Source: UBA7985 sp038141425 (GTDB taxonomy: Bacteria > Pseudomonadota > Alphaproteobacteria > UBA7985). From it: 64,000 bases of DNA. The first letter of the stretch is position 1. Each line of letters opens with the position of its first letter. Of the stretch, positions 8,801 to 17,781 are shown piece after piece. A program made the translations under genes and the position numbers. The notes under the pieces are model-generated. The model saw only the letters and a program-made list of their open reading frames with translations, was not told the DNA's origin and did no database searches. The stretch lies in NCBI GenBank assembly GCA_038141425.1, contig JAYQIC010000007.1, positions 248,001-312,000 of the forward strand, written 5' to 3'.

Positions 8801-9662
8801 GGGACACAAGCTCTACCTGCGCACCGGTGAATTCGAAGACGGTTCGCTGGGCGAGATCTTCGTCGACATGCACAAGGAAGGCGCGGCGTTCCGATCGATG
8901 ATGAACAACTTCGCCATCGCCGTGTCGCTGGGCCTCCAGTACGGCGTACCGCTGGAAGAATACGTCGACAGCTTCACCTTCACCCGCTTCGAGCCGAACG
9001 GGATGGTTGAGGGCAACGACGTGATTAAGATGGCAACGTCGACCCTCGACTACATCTTCCGCGAGTTGGCGGTTTCCTACCTTGGCCGGAATGATCTGGC
9101 CCACGTTGAGCCGGCCGACCTGCGGACCGACACCCTTGGCCACGGCCACCAGGAGTCGGCCATGTCGGGTGACGGCGACGGCGAAGATGACGATGCGCTG
9201 CAAATGGCGCTGGATTTTGCTTCTGCGGGCTACCTGCGCGGCGGCAAGAAAGAGGTCAAGAACCAGCTCGTCGTGGTCAAAGGCGGCAAGAAGGAAGCCA
9301 CCACCGGCGCGACCGTCGGCGCAGAGACGACGGTTGTTACCGCGCTCTACGACGAGCAGTCCGGTGAGACGTCTTTCGACACCACCAACCTGAACCCCGG
9401 CCACAGCCATGACCACGACCATGGCCACGACCACAGCCACGATGGCGGTGCGACGGTGCAACTGGCTGCGGGCGCGTCTGAGCGCTTTTCCATGGCGAGC
9501 GGTGCCCTCGACGGCGCCGACGACAAGATGCGCAACATGGAAGAGGCACGAATGAAGGGCTACACCGGCGATGCCTGTGACAGTTGTGGGAACTTTACGC
9601 TGGTGCGTAACGGCACCTGTCTGAAGTGTGTCACCTGCGGCTCGACCACGGGCTGTAGCTGA
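5842..9662 (+). CDS. nrdJ: Adenosylcobalamin-dependent (class II) ribonucleotide reductase, frameshifted near the N-terminus
   Basis: NrdJ reduces ribonucleotides to deoxyribonucleotides using B12 and needs no oxygen. The product is about 1270 residues, the long alphaproteobacterial form. The N-terminus MRIERRFT...SEIRNPDGSLVF, typical of the family, lies in one frame from 5842. The rest (DIWVPENFSQVASDILAQ onward) is in another frame, so a base seems lost in the C run at about 5953-5957. A GTG at 5967 opens the long frame but would drop conserved residues. Catalytic features are PHACFIQ and NPCSE (near 7254-7268), which holds the Asn-Cys-Glu radical site. Near the C-terminus are a His/Asp-rich insert (around 9405-9450) and four cysteines in CDSCG and CLKCVTCG, the reducing/zinc tail. 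A terminator follows. Confidence 0.95.
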
Positions 9663-9697
9663 TCGGGTTACTCGATTTTCCGATGATCAGAGCGAAG

Positions 9698-9733
9698 GGG
9701 GCGGTTCGGTTTCGAACCGCCTCTTTCATTTTC
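9698..9733 (+). terminator. Rho-independent terminator after nrdJ
   Basis: A perfect 9-bp stem, GGCGGTTCG (9700-9708) with CGAACCGCC (9713-9721), closes a GTTT loop. It is followed by TCTTTCATTTT, 37 bases after the nrdJ stop. It may also serve the convergent gene on the minus strand. Confidence 0.8.
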
Positions 9734-9759
9734 GGGTGCCGACTCTCGTTTTAGCGGGC

Positions 9760-10380
9760 TTACTCACCGGCGAGGAAGGCCCTGAGCTCCCAGCGCTTGT
9801 CATTGCCCCAGAACATCTCGCCCTCATCGACGATGAAGTGCGGCGAGCCCCAGCAGCCGCGCGCGATCAGGCCGTCTGTCACCGCGCGCAGGTGGTCTTT
9901 CAGACTTTGGTCCAGCAACCGCGCCTCAAGCGCTGCTGCGTCCTGCGCCCAACCCGGGCCGCCCGCAGTCGCGGCCGCCTCCGCCAGCACCTCCATCTCT
10001 GTGATTTTACGACCCCGGCCAAAACACGCGCGGTAGGCCGCTCGGGCAAAGGCCTGTGCTCCGGGCTGCCCGACCTCAGCCTCGATGGCGTAGAAGGCGC
10101 GGCACACGGCGACCGATTTAAAGGGGAAGTTGCCCGGCATGGTCAGCGGCACGCCAAGACGTTCGGCTGAGCGGATCATATCGCGGGCGACGTAGCGGCT
10201 CTTGATCGGGATTTCGACCAGCGCGGGGATCCCGGTCTGCTTCATCGCCGCGCCCATGAGGTAGGGCCGCCATACGACTTCCAGTTGGGGAAATTCCGCG
10301 GTGATCTGGTCGGTGACCGTGGCGCCCAGATAGCCGTAGGGCGAGGAAAAATCGAAGACGAATTCTAGTTTCTGAGCCAT
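9760..10380 (-). CDS. 2-hydroxychromene-2-carboxylate isomerase family protein (DsbA/GST-kappa fold)
   Basis: The product is 206 residues from MAQKLEFVFDFSSPYGYLG. The FDFSSPYGYLG start, the MPGNFPFKSV region and the C-terminal GCWGSPHFIVDEGEMFWGNDK match the HCCA isomerase/kappa-class glutathione transferase family. The DFSSPY Ser is the catalytic or glutathione-contacting residue. Members act in naphthalene-type aromatic breakdown, but many are general glutathione-dependent isomerases. No aromatic-degradation genes are nearby, so the substrate is open. An in-frame extension of 27 codons upstream lacks family similarity and is not used. Confidence 0.85.
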   Translation of the reverse strand: MAQKLEFVFDFSSPYGYLGATVTDQITAEFPQLEVVWRPYLMGAAMKQTGIPALVEIPIKSRYVARDMIRSAERLGVPLTMPGNFPFKSVAVCRAFYAIEAEVGQPGAQAFARAAYRACFGRGRKITEMEVLAEAAATAGGPGWAQDAAALEARLLDQSLKDHLRAVTDGLIARGCWGSPHFIVDEGEMFWGNDKRWELRAFLAGE

Positions 10381-10432
10381 GATAATCCGATCAGTGAACG
10401 AAGCCTGAGGAGATGCCGCGCTGGCGCCGCAC

Positions 10433-11826
10433 TCAGACGAGGAAGGCAGCGGCGAGGCCAAGAAAGACGAAGAAACCCACCACGTCAGTGATGGTGGTCA
10501 GGAACACCGCGGACGCGTTGGCCGGGTCGATTTTCAGCCGGTCGAGGATGATCGGCACCATGGTCCCAGACAGTCCCGCGACGATCAGGTTGATCAGCAT
10601 GGCGACGGCGATCACGGTACCAAGGATCACGTCCTGGAACCACAGCGCCGAGAACACGAAGGCGACCAGCGCAAAGCCCCACCGTTGAACAGCCCCACCA
10701 GTGCTTCGCGGGTGATGAACTGCACCGCCTTGCGTGCCCGGAGATCCTTCATCGCCAGCGCGCGGACGGCCACGGCGAGGGTCTGGGTGCCGGCATTGCC
10801 ACCCATGGACGCGACGATCGGCATCAGCACGGCCAGCGCCACCACTTCACGGATCGTCCCCTGAAACAGCGAGATCACCATCGACGCCAGCACGGCGGTG
10901 CCGAGGTTGACGCTGAGCCAGATAAAGCGGTTGCGCGCGGTTTGCAGCGAGGAGCGGTTGATATCCGACACGCTGCCCAGGCCGACCAGCCGCATCAGGT
11001 CGTCTTCGGCTTCTTCGTCGATCACGTGCACGATGTCATCGAGCGTCACCACGCCGACCAGTCGGCCGGTTTCGGCGTCAGCGACCGGTGCCGAGGAAAC
11101 GCCGTACTGTCGGAAGGTGTGGGCCAACTCTTCCTGATCCAGTTCGGGTGGGAAGACCCGCAGATCGCCCTGCGCGACTTCTGTCAGGGGCACGGCTCGG
11201 CGGGTGCGCAGGACGTGACTGACCGAGACCGACCCGACCGGACGGTAAGCCTCGTCGACGAGATAGATGTCGTAGAAGTCGTCGGGGAGGTCGGGGTTGG
11301 CGCGCAGAAAGTCGATGGTCTGACCCACGTTCCAGTCAGCCGGGACGGTCACGAATTCGCGCGCCATCAGGCGGCCGGTCGAAGACTCGGGATAACGCAG
11401 CGCGTCCTCGACGGCCCAGCGAGCGGCTTCGGGCAGGTTGGCGAGGATCTTCTGCTTGGCCTCTTCATCGAGGTCTTCGAGCATATCGATCCGGTCGTCG
11501 GAATTCAGTTCGGTCAGGCGCTCGGAGATAACGTCATCGTCGAGGGTATCGAGGACGTCTTCGAGGACTACGCCCTCCACCTCGATCAGCAGCTCTGGCG
11601 GCAGCTGGTCGCCGAAGACTTCCACCAGCGCGGTGCGGTCATCGCGGGACAGGGCTTCGAGCACGTCGCCGAGGTCGGCAGGGTGGATGCAGAGCCAGAA
11701 CTTCCGCGCGCATGGCTTCGAGCTGGCCTGAGTGGACCGCGTCGATCAGCTCGGGGAGCAGCGCTTCGATGTTGCGGGGTTATCGCGATCCGGGGACAGG
11801 GCGCGGGCTTGTGTCTGTTCGTTCAT
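10433..11826 (-). CDS. mgtE: Magnesium transporter MgtE, three frameshifts
   Basis: MgtE is a homodimeric inner-membrane Mg2+ channel gated by its cytoplasmic domains. Visible are the N-domain superhelix (ADLGDVLEALSRDD, LPEAARWAVED), tandem CBS domains (GSVSVSHVLRTRR, GRLVGVVTLDDIVHVI) and the membrane part, with ASMGGNAGTQTLAV and the final TDVVGFFVFLGLAAAFLV. The start is ATG at 11826 (MNEQTQARALSPDR). The frame breaks at about 11775, at about 11690 and at about 10677, just before the last helices. Three breaks in 1.4 kb could mean a decayed gene, but the conserved segments on each side are unharmed, and other genes here show the same pattern. Confidence 0.85.
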
Positions 11827-11877
11827 GAACACCCCTGCGCTGTGATTTTCCGACTGTCCGGGATCAGCTCCTGAAGA

Positions 11878-11964
11878 TGGTGCGGCCGAGAAGACTCGAA
11901 CTTCCACGGCCCAAGGGCCACAACGACCTCAACGTTGCGCGTCTACCAATTCCGCCACGGCCGC
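11878..11964 (-). tRNA. tRNA-Leu (anticodon GAG)
   Basis: The minus strand reads GCGGCCGTGGCGGAATTGG at the 5' end and CGGCCGCACCA at the 3' end, giving a 7-bp acceptor stem, an A discriminator and an encoded CCA. The anticodon arm is CAACG-TTGAGGT-CGTTG, so the anticodon is GAG. The 87-base length and long variable arm (GGCCCTTGGGCC region) are typical of leucine tRNAs. It lies 51 bases upstream of the mgtE start on the same strand. Confidence 0.95.
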
Positions 11965-12022
11965 ACATCTGCTAGGAGCAAGGACTGTGGGATAACCGCT
12001 TTAACGACGAGGTGCAAGACGG

Positions 12023-12709
12023 ATGAAGCCAGAGAAGACCCGGCAAAACCGCGACTCTGGCGGGGACATTTTGCAGGGGAAGGGCGGCCCGTATCGGTTC
12101 TCAGACCACCTCGTGCCCTATCCCGAGGCGCTGGCAGACATGGAGGCGCAGGTCGCGTCGCTGGCGATGGGCAGTGGTCAGGAGCAGCTTTGGTTCCTCG
12201 AGCATCCGCCCCTTTACACCAGTGGCACGTCGGCGCGGTCCGAGGATCTGCTCAATCCCGGCGCCTTCGATGTGTTTGAAGCGGGCAGGGGCGGGGAATA
12301 TACCTACCACGGTCCCGGGCAGCGGGTGGTTTACGTCATGCTCGACCTCGGGCAGCGCAAGAAGGATCTGCGCGCCTTCGTCGCCTCGCTGGAGGGCTGG
12401 ATCATCGCGGCATTGGCTGAATTCGGGGTCGAAGCCGGGGTGCGAGAAGGCCGGATCGGGGTCTGGGTGGTCAAGCCAGACGGCTCGGAGGCCAAGATCG
12501 CTGCGATTGGCATTCGGGTCAGAAAGTGGATCAGTTTTCATGGAATCAGTCTCAATGTGGCCCCAAACCTCCAGCACTTCGAGGGCATCGTTCCCTGCGG
12601 TATCCGCGACTTCGGCGTAACGTCGCTGGCGGATCTGGGGATCGATGCCGACCTCGCCGCTGTCGATGCCGCCCTGATCAAACACGCACCGGACTATTTG
12701 AACCTGTGA
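12023..12709 (+). CDS. lipB: Octanoyltransferase LipB
   Basis: LipB moves octanoyl groups from acyl carrier protein to lipoyl domains of 2-oxo acid dehydrogenases and the glycine cleavage H protein. The product is 228 residues and intact. Motifs present are LWFLEHPPLYTSGTSA, RGGEYTYHGPGQRVVYVMLD, AKIAAIGIRVRKW (catalytic Lys) and EGIVPCGI (catalytic Cys). The first 25 or so residues before GPYRFSDHLVPYPEAL are polar and not conserved, so the true start could be later. It diverges from tRNA-Leu and mgtE, and its stop overlaps the Nudix start. Confidence 0.95.
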   Translation: MKPEKTRQNRDSGGDILQGKGGPYRFSDHLVPYPEALADMEAQVASLAMGSGQEQLWFLEHPPLYTSGTSARSEDLLNPGAFDVFEAGRGGEYTYHGPGQRVVYVMLDLGQRKKDLRAFVASLEGWIIAALAEFGVEAGVREGRIGVWVVKPDGSEAKIAAIGIRVRKWISFHGISLNVAPNLQHFEGIVPCGIRDFGVTSLADLGIDADLAAVDAALIKHAPDYLNL

Positions 12710-13161
12710 GCCTGAAACCGCTGAAGCCCGTCAAAAAAGCCTACGTTTACATGGTCCGTCGCCAGCACCTGCTGGTGCACGAGCACGTCGACTATCCGGA
12801 AATGCCGCTGGCGTTGCCCGGTGGCACGCTGGAGTCGGGTGAACTGCCGCCGCTGGCAGCATGGCGGGAGTCGGTGGAAGAGACCGGCTTGGGCGGCGGA
12901 TTTGGCAACCTGCGGCTGATCGGAACAGACGTGCAGGTGCACCCCAGACACCGCCTGAAAATGGATCGCTGGTTCTACCTGAGCTTTCCGCGTCGGCCAC
13001 TCCCGGCAAGCTGGACATCGTGGGAGATGGATCCCTCGGACTGGCACGAGCCCGTGCGCATCCGCTGGTTCTGGCTGCCGCTAAGCCGCCTGCCCGACCG
13101 CAGCTGGACTCGTGTGCTGCAGCGCCACCTTCGTCGCCACGGCCTTGCGACGGGTGGCTGA
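12706..13161 (+). CDS. Nudix hydrolase
   Basis: The product is 151 residues, starting with GTG at 12706, which overlaps the lipB stop (GTGA) and implies translational coupling. The Nudix box G-x5-E-x7-REUxEExGU is present as GTLESGELPPLAAWRESVEE followed by TGL. The rest (VHPRHRLKMDRWFYL, ending in a Trp/Arg-rich helix) is not diagnostic. Nudix enzymes hydrolyse nucleoside diphosphates linked to another group; the substrate here cannot be read from sequence. Confidence 0.85.
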   Translation: MSLKPLKPVKKAYVYMVRRQHLLVHEHVDYPEMPLALPGGTLESGELPPLAAWRESVEETGLGGGFGNLRLIGTDVQVHPRHRLKMDRWFYLSFPRRPLPASWTSWEMDPSDWHEPVRIRWFWLPLSRLPDRSWTRVLQRHLRRHGLATGG

Positions 13162-13179
13162 GACAACCAACTGAAGACC

Positions 13180-14479
13180 ATGACTGATCCTCGTTCCAGG
13201 CCCTCCTACGCTGCGCTGACCAAGGCGCAGGCACAGGGCAAAGATTTTCTCGCCCCGGGTGGGTTGCGCCAGACCGCGAAGCGGCCCGGTGGCACCGCGC
13301 CGGTAGCCAACCGGGAGGGGCCCGTGTCCTTTTTCGCTGAAATCGCCAAGTTCGCCATCAAAGGGCTGATCGTGGTTGCCATACTCTTCCTCGGCGCCAT
13401 CGCCGTCGTGGGTGGTTTCGCGGTTGGCAGCGGGGACGACGGAAGCTATGAAGCCGGAAGCGGCGGCAGCGAAGGCGCTGGCTTCAGCGACGTTGTTCGC
13501 GGCTCTCTCAACGATGACGGTGACAACAAGCTCGCCATTGTCCCGGTTACAGGGATCATCGACAGCCTGTCGCTCTCGTCCGACAGCCCGGCGGGCTGGT
13601 TTGCGGACGAGTTCGTCACCTTCGGCTACACGGTCAAGCAGACGCTTGCCGCGCTGGCCGAGGACAGTGACGTCAAGGGCGTCCTGCTGCTGCTCAACAC
13701 CCCGGGCGGGACCATCAACGGCTCCAAGGCCATCAGTGATGGTGTTGCAGCCTACCAGCAAGCGACCGGTCGGCCGGTTTACGCCTTGTTGAGTCGATCT
13801 CGGCGTCGGGCGGGATGTGGTCGATGGCGGGCGCGGACCGGATTATTGCCGATGAAGGCGCGCTGGTGGGCTCGATCGGCGTGATCATGGGCAACTGGGT
13901 CTACTACGATGATCCTGTCGCGCTCGACGGCGGGCTGTTCGGCGGCGGTGTCGAGACCCGAGGCGGTATTCGCGCTATTCCGCTGACCGCGGGTGAGGGC
14001 AAGGACTTCGGCAATCCGTTCCGCGAGCCAAGCCCCAAAGAGCTGGCTGTAATTCAGGCCAGCCTCGATGAGTCGTACGACGTTTTCCGCGCCCACGTGG
14101 CCGAGGCCCGGGGGCTCTCGGACGAGGCAGTGCGGGAGCTGGGCGCCATGATCTACGCCCCCGGCAGGCGCAGGCGGCGGGCCTGATCGACGAGGTGGCT
14201 GACTTCGATGCCGCCCTCGCGGCGCTGGGCGAGGCCGCCGGTCTGGGTGAGAATTTCGCCGCTGTGCAGCAAGGCTGGCAGGACTTGGACTGGTTTACCG
14301 GCTTTCTGGGCAGCTTTCGGATAATGGCAGGTGGCGGTTCTATGGATGCCCCCGGTCGCCGAGACGCTCCAGCGACCGCCGCTGGCCTGCCGCAGCCCGG
14401 TGCGGGGGTCGCCGTATGTCAGCGCACCGAGCCACTGGTGCTCAGTGCCTTCCACGCGCAGGCCTATCCGGACTGCTGA
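13180..14479 (+). CDS. sppA: Signal peptide peptidase SppA (S49 family), frameshifted
   Basis: SppA is an inner-membrane serine protease that clears cleaved signal peptides. A cytoplasmic N-terminus is followed by one membrane helix (FAIKGLIVVAILFLGAIAVV) and the protease domain. Conserved parts are VPVTGIIDS, VKGVLLLLNTPGGTINGSKA, the nucleophile segment ESISASGGMWSMAGAD (Ser of SASGG) and GALVGSIGVIMGNW. The catalytic Lys is probably in the FREPSPKELA region. The frame shifts at about 13788 (a base missing in TTG-TTGAG, just before the nucleophile) and at about 14160 (IYAPG to AQAAGLIDEVADF). The C-terminus after about 14340 is unclear and may hold another shift, so the end is uncertain. 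It sits oddly just before rplN. Confidence 0.85.
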
Positions 14480-14700
14480 ATGGGTCGCTCGAATGGCCGC
14501 TGAACCGGCGCCCGGGGCCTGAATCTGCCAGCCAGCTATGCGCGCGCATAAGGGCGCGGGCGGTTGCGCTTCGACGCCGGTTTCCGTAGTTAACGTCGCT
14601 ATCGCAATGCCGACAGGAACTCCTTTCCCGCACCCGGGGAAGAAAGCCCGTCGGCTCTTTGTGCTGTTTGAAGACTTAAAAGAGCTAGAGGGAGATCGTC

Positions 14701-15069
14701 ATGATCCAGATGCAGTCCAACATGGATGTGGCCGATAACTCCGGCGCTCGCCGCGTTCAGTGCATCAAAGTACTGGGCGGCTCGAAGCGCCGTACGGCAG
14801 GTGTCGGTGACATCGTAGTGGTTTCCGTGAAGGAAGCGATCCCACGCGGCCGTGTGAAGAAGGGTGACGTCCAGCGCGCTGTAATCGTGCGGACCGCCTT
14901 TGACATCCAGCGCCCCGATGGCTCCGTCATTCGCTTTGATAAGAACGCTGCCGTTCTGATCAACAAGAACAACGATCCGATTGGAACCCGTATCTTTGGC
15001 CCGGTTACCCGTGAACTGCGTGCGAAGAACTTCATGAAGATCATCTCTCTGGCACCGGAGGTTCTCTAA
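14701..15069 (+). CDS. rplN: 50S ribosomal protein L14
   Basis: The product is 122 residues, the standard length, with MIQMQSNMDVADNSGARRVQ, GDIVVVSVKEAIPRGRVKKG and RELRAKNFMKIISLAPEVL. L14 sits at the 30S-50S interface. It opens the spc-type cluster here, behind a GGGAGA ribosome-binding site. The usual upstream neighbours rpsQ, rpmC and rplP are absent. Confidence 0.99.
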   Translation: MIQMQSNMDVADNSGARRVQCIKVLGGSKRRTAGVGDIVVVSVKEAIPRGRVKKGDVQRAVIVRTAFDIQRPDGSVIRFDKNAAVLINKNNDPIGTRIFGPVTRELRAKNFMKIISLAPEVL

Positions 15070-15072
15070 GCC

Positions 15073-15387
15073 ATGAAGTTCAAGATCAAGACCGGTGACG
15101 ACGTGATCGTCACAGCAGGTAAGGACAAGGGCAAGCGCGGCAAGGTGACCAAGGTTCTGCGCGCTCAGAACCGTGTGGTCGTGCAGGGCGCCAACCTGGT
15201 GACCAAGCACCAGAAGCCGTCTCAGGCCAACACCGGCGGGATCATTCGTCAGGAAGCGTCGCTGCACATTTCCAACGTATCGATCATCGATCCGACCGAC
15301 AGCAAGCCGACCCGCGTTGGCTACCGCTTCAACGATGCTGGCGTGAAGGAGCGGTTCTCCAAGCGCTCCGGCGCCGTGATTTCCTGA
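15073..15387 (+). CDS. rplX: 50S ribosomal protein L24
   Basis: The product is 104 residues. The KOW motif GDDVIVTAGKDKGKRGKVTK is at the N-terminus, followed by GANLVTKHQKPSQANTGGI. L24 binds 23S rRNA early in 50S assembly. It starts 3 bases after rplN, so the two are tightly coupled. Confidence 0.99.
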   Translation: MKFKIKTGDDVIVTAGKDKGKRGKVTKVLRAQNRVVVQGANLVTKHQKPSQANTGGIIRQEASLHISNVSIIDPTDSKPTRVGYRFNDAGVKERFSKRSGAVIS

Positions 15388-15401
15388 GGGAGGCCGACGA
15401 C

Positions 15402-15947
15402 ATGAGCGAACCTCGTCTGAAAACACACTACAAGGAAGTGGTCGTGCCCAAGCTCGCCGCTGACCTTGAGATCAAGAACCCCATGGCTGTGCCGAAGCTG
15501 GAAAAGATCGTGCTCAACATGGGTGTCTCCGGCGCTGTCACCGACCGTAAGGTGCTGACCCAGGCCATGGACGAAATGACCCTGATCGCTGGTCAGAAGC
15601 CGGTCGAAACGATCGCGCGGAAGTCCGAAGCCGGGTTCAAGATCCGTGATGGGATGAAAATCGGCTGTAAGGTCACGCTGCGCGGGACCCGGATGTACGA
15701 ATTCCTCGATCGCCTGATCACCATCGCCATGCCGCGTATCCGTGACTTCCGCGGCCTGACCGGCAAGGGCTTTGATGGCCGTGGCAACTTCGCCATGGGG
15801 ATCACCGAGCAGATCGTCTTCCCGGAAATCGAATACGACAAGATCGACACGATCCGCGGCCTGAACGTTGTTATCGTAACCACCGCGACCACCAACGAAG
15901 AAGGCAAGGCGCTGCTGTCTGCTTTCGAAATGCCGTTTGCGAACTGA
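15402..15947 (+). CDS. rplE: 50S ribosomal protein L5
   Basis: The product is 181 residues with VPKLEKIVLNMGVSGAVTD, IAGQKPVETIARKSEAGFKI and FDGRGNFAMGITEQIVFPEI. L5 binds 5S rRNA and contacts P-site tRNA in the central protuberance. It is intact and in the normal order after rplX. Confidence 0.99.
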   Translation: MSEPRLKTHYKEVVVPKLAADLEIKNPMAVPKLEKIVLNMGVSGAVTDRKVLTQAMDEMTLIAGQKPVETIARKSEAGFKIRDGMKIGCKVTLRGTRMYEFLDRLITIAMPRIRDFRGLTGKGFDGRGNFAMGITEQIVFPEIEYDKIDTIRGLNVVIVTTATTNEEGKALLSAFEMPFAN

Positions 15948-15965
15948 GCGGAGAGGATCTGAAAA

Positions 15966-16271
15966 ATGGCTAAGAAGTCTATGATTGCCCGCGAAGTGAA
16001 GCGGGAGCGTCTGGTCAACAAGTACGCGGAGAAGCGTGCCGAGCTGAAGGCGACCATCGCCAACAAGGGCCTGGACCCATCCGAGCGGTTCATGGCTGTG
16101 CTGAAGCTGCAGAAGCTGCCGCGCAACTCCTCGCGCATCCGGATGCACAACCGCTGTGGCCTCACTGGCCGCCCGCACGCGGTTTACCGTCGTTTCAACA
16201 TTTCCCGTATTGCCCTGCGTGAGCTGGGCTCCACGGGTCGCCTCCCCGGCGTGATCAAGTCGAGCTGGTAA
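15966..16271 (+). CDS. rpsN: 30S ribosomal protein S14
   Basis: The product is 101 residues, the long zinc-free form used by most Proteobacteria. The C-terminal RCGLTGRPHAVYRRF and LPGVIKSSW are conserved, and the CxxC pairs of the short zinc form are absent. It lies between rplE and rpsH as in the standard spc order. Confidence 0.99.
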   Translation: MAKKSMIAREVKRERLVNKYAEKRAELKATIANKGLDPSERFMAVLKLQKLPRNSSRIRMHNRCGLTGRPHAVYRRFNISRIALRELGSTGRLPGVIKSSW

Positions 16272-16282
16272 GGAGAACGCAC

Positions 16283-16681
16283 ATGGCAATGTCCGATCCA
16301 TTGGGTGATATGCTCACCCGCATTCGCAACGGTCAGCGCGCTCGCCTCTCGTCGGTGAAGTCGCCGGCCTCGAAGATGCGCGAAAGCGTGCTCAAGGTGC
16401 TCGAATCTCAGGGGTTCATCCGCGGCTACAAAGTCGAGGAAGTGCGCAAGGGTATCTCCGAGCTGACCATCGAGCTGAAGTACCACGACGGTGACCCGGT
16501 TATCCGCGAGCTGGACCGTGTATCCACGCCCGGCCGTCGCGTGTTCACCAAGATTAACGACCTGCGCCCGTTCCGTAACGGCCTGGGCGTGCAGATCATT
16601 TCGACCTCCTCCGGCGTGATGGCAGACGGCGAAGCCCGTGCCCGCAACGTCGGTGGCGAAGTGCTCTGCCGGATCTTCTAA
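16283..16681 (+). CDS. rpsH: 30S ribosomal protein S8
   Basis: The product is 132 residues with SDPLGDMLTRIRNGQRAR and ISTSSGVMADGEARARNVGG. S8 binds the central domain of 16S rRNA and, in E. coli, represses the spc operon by binding its mRNA near rplE. No equivalent mRNA site was identified here. Confidence 0.99.
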   Translation: MAMSDPLGDMLTRIRNGQRARLSSVKSPASKMRESVLKVLESQGFIRGYKVEEVRKGISELTIELKYHDGDPVIRELDRVSTPGRRVFTKINDLRPFRNGLGVQIISTSSGVMADGEARARNVGGEVLCRIF

Positions 16682-16698
16682 GAAGGGAAGCGTGAGAC

Positions 16699-17232
16699 AT
16701 GTCTCGTATTGGTAAGAACCCGGTCCCTGTGCCTGCTGGCGTGGAAGTTTCCGTCAGCGGTCAGGAAGTGAAGACCAAGGGCAAGCTCGGCGAGCTGCAG
16801 TTCGTTGCGAACAGCGCGGTCGAAATCAAGTTCGAAAACGGTGAAGTCACCGTGTCCCCACGCGACGAAAGCCGCGATGCACGCGCCCAGTGGGGTACGG
16901 CACGGGCACGGATCGCCAACATGGTGGCCGGCGTTTCCGAAGGCTTCTCCAAGGAACTCGAATTGGTGGGCGTCGGTTACCGTGCTGCGCTCAAGGGCAA
17001 GGACCTGCAGCTGCAGCTCGGTTTCTCGCACGACGTGCTGTACCCGATCCCGGATGGCGTGAAGGTCACCTGCGAAAAGCCGACTTCGATCAAGCTCGAA
17101 GGGGCCGACAAGCAGGAAATCGGCCAGATGGCCGCCGAGATCCGGGCCTACCGTCCGCCAGAGCCTTACAAGGGCAAGGGCATCCGTTATGTCGGCGAAT
17201 ACATCGCCCGCAAGGAAGGTAAGAAGAAGTAA
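16699..17232 (+). CDS. rplF: 50S ribosomal protein L6
   Basis: The product is 177 residues with SRIGKNPVPVPAGVEVSVSG and, at the C-terminus, RPPEPYKGKGIRYVGEYI. L6 lies at the base of the L7/L12 stalk near the sarcin-ricin loop. Gene and length are normal. Confidence 0.99.
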   Translation: MSRIGKNPVPVPAGVEVSVSGQEVKTKGKLGELQFVANSAVEIKFENGEVTVSPRDESRDARAQWGTARARIANMVAGVSEGFSKELELVGVGYRAALKGKDLQLQLGFSHDVLYPIPDGVKVTCEKPTSIKLEGADKQEIGQMAAEIRAYRPPEPYKGKGIRYVGEYIARKEGKKK

Positions 17233-17274
17233 GCCCGTCTCGGGTTTACGGCTTCCACAGAGGGAAACCGAAGT

Positions 17275-17637
17275 ATGCGTACTCGTTACAACAAACGGAT
17301 TGACCGTGCGAACCGCACCCGCTCCGCTCTGACCCGCAAGGCGCGTGGTCGCCTGCGTCTGAGCATCTTCCGTTCGTCCAAGCACATCTACGCGCAGGTC
17401 ATCGACGACGTGCGCGGCGTCACGCTGGCAGCAGCGTCGACCGTCGACAAGTCGCTCAAGGGCAAGCTGTCCAAGACCACCGATATGGCTGCGGCCTCGG
17501 AAGTCGGGAAGCTGGTTGCAGAGCGTGCTAAGGCGGCAGGCGTGGATAAGGTCGCGTTCGACCGCGGCGCCTACAAGTACCACGGCCGGGTCAAGGCTGT
17601 GGCAGAAGGTGCGCGTGAGGGTGGCCTGAACTTTTAA
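17275..17637 (+). CDS. rplR: 50S ribosomal protein L18
   Basis: The product is 120 residues with ARGRLRLSIFRSSKHIYAQV and FDRGAYKYHGRVKAVAEGAR. L18 binds 5S rRNA with L5 and L25. A 144-base gap with a strong hairpin separates it from rpsE, longer than other gaps in this cluster. Confidence 0.99.
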   Translation: MRTRYNKRIDRANRTRSALTRKARGRLRLSIFRSSKHIYAQVIDDVRGVTLAAASTVDKSLKGKLSKTTDMAAASEVGKLVAERAKAAGVDKVAFDRGAYKYHGRVKAVAEGAREGGLNF

Positions 17638-17642
17638 TCTGT

Positions 17643-17670
17643 CCGGGTGGCGGTTTCCATCGCCACCGGG
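17643..17670. promoter_or_regulatory. Hairpin in the rplR-rpsE spacer
   Basis: GGTGGCG (17646-17652) pairs with CGCCACC (17661-17667) around an 8-base loop. Two more pairs form outside a single mismatch (CC at 17643 with GG at 17669). It sits just past the rplR stop. No T run follows, so it may stabilise mRNA, pause RNA polymerase or bind a ribosomal protein. Confidence 0.4.
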
Positions 17671-17781
17671 CTCGACGACAGCGGTGTTGACCTGGCCGGT
17701 CCGATCCCACCCTTGGGCGGACATCGCAGGTCTCGGCAGAAAGCGCCAAGGCTGTCCCAACACTGAAAAGGACGTAGTCGA

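Noticed and set aside
6090..9461. Open frame of over 1100 codons on the minus strand opposite nrdJ
   Set aside because: It is a mirror of the GC-rich nrdJ gene: the protein is His/Arg/Val-rich, shows no domain, and the plus strand encodes clear NrdJ motifs throughout.
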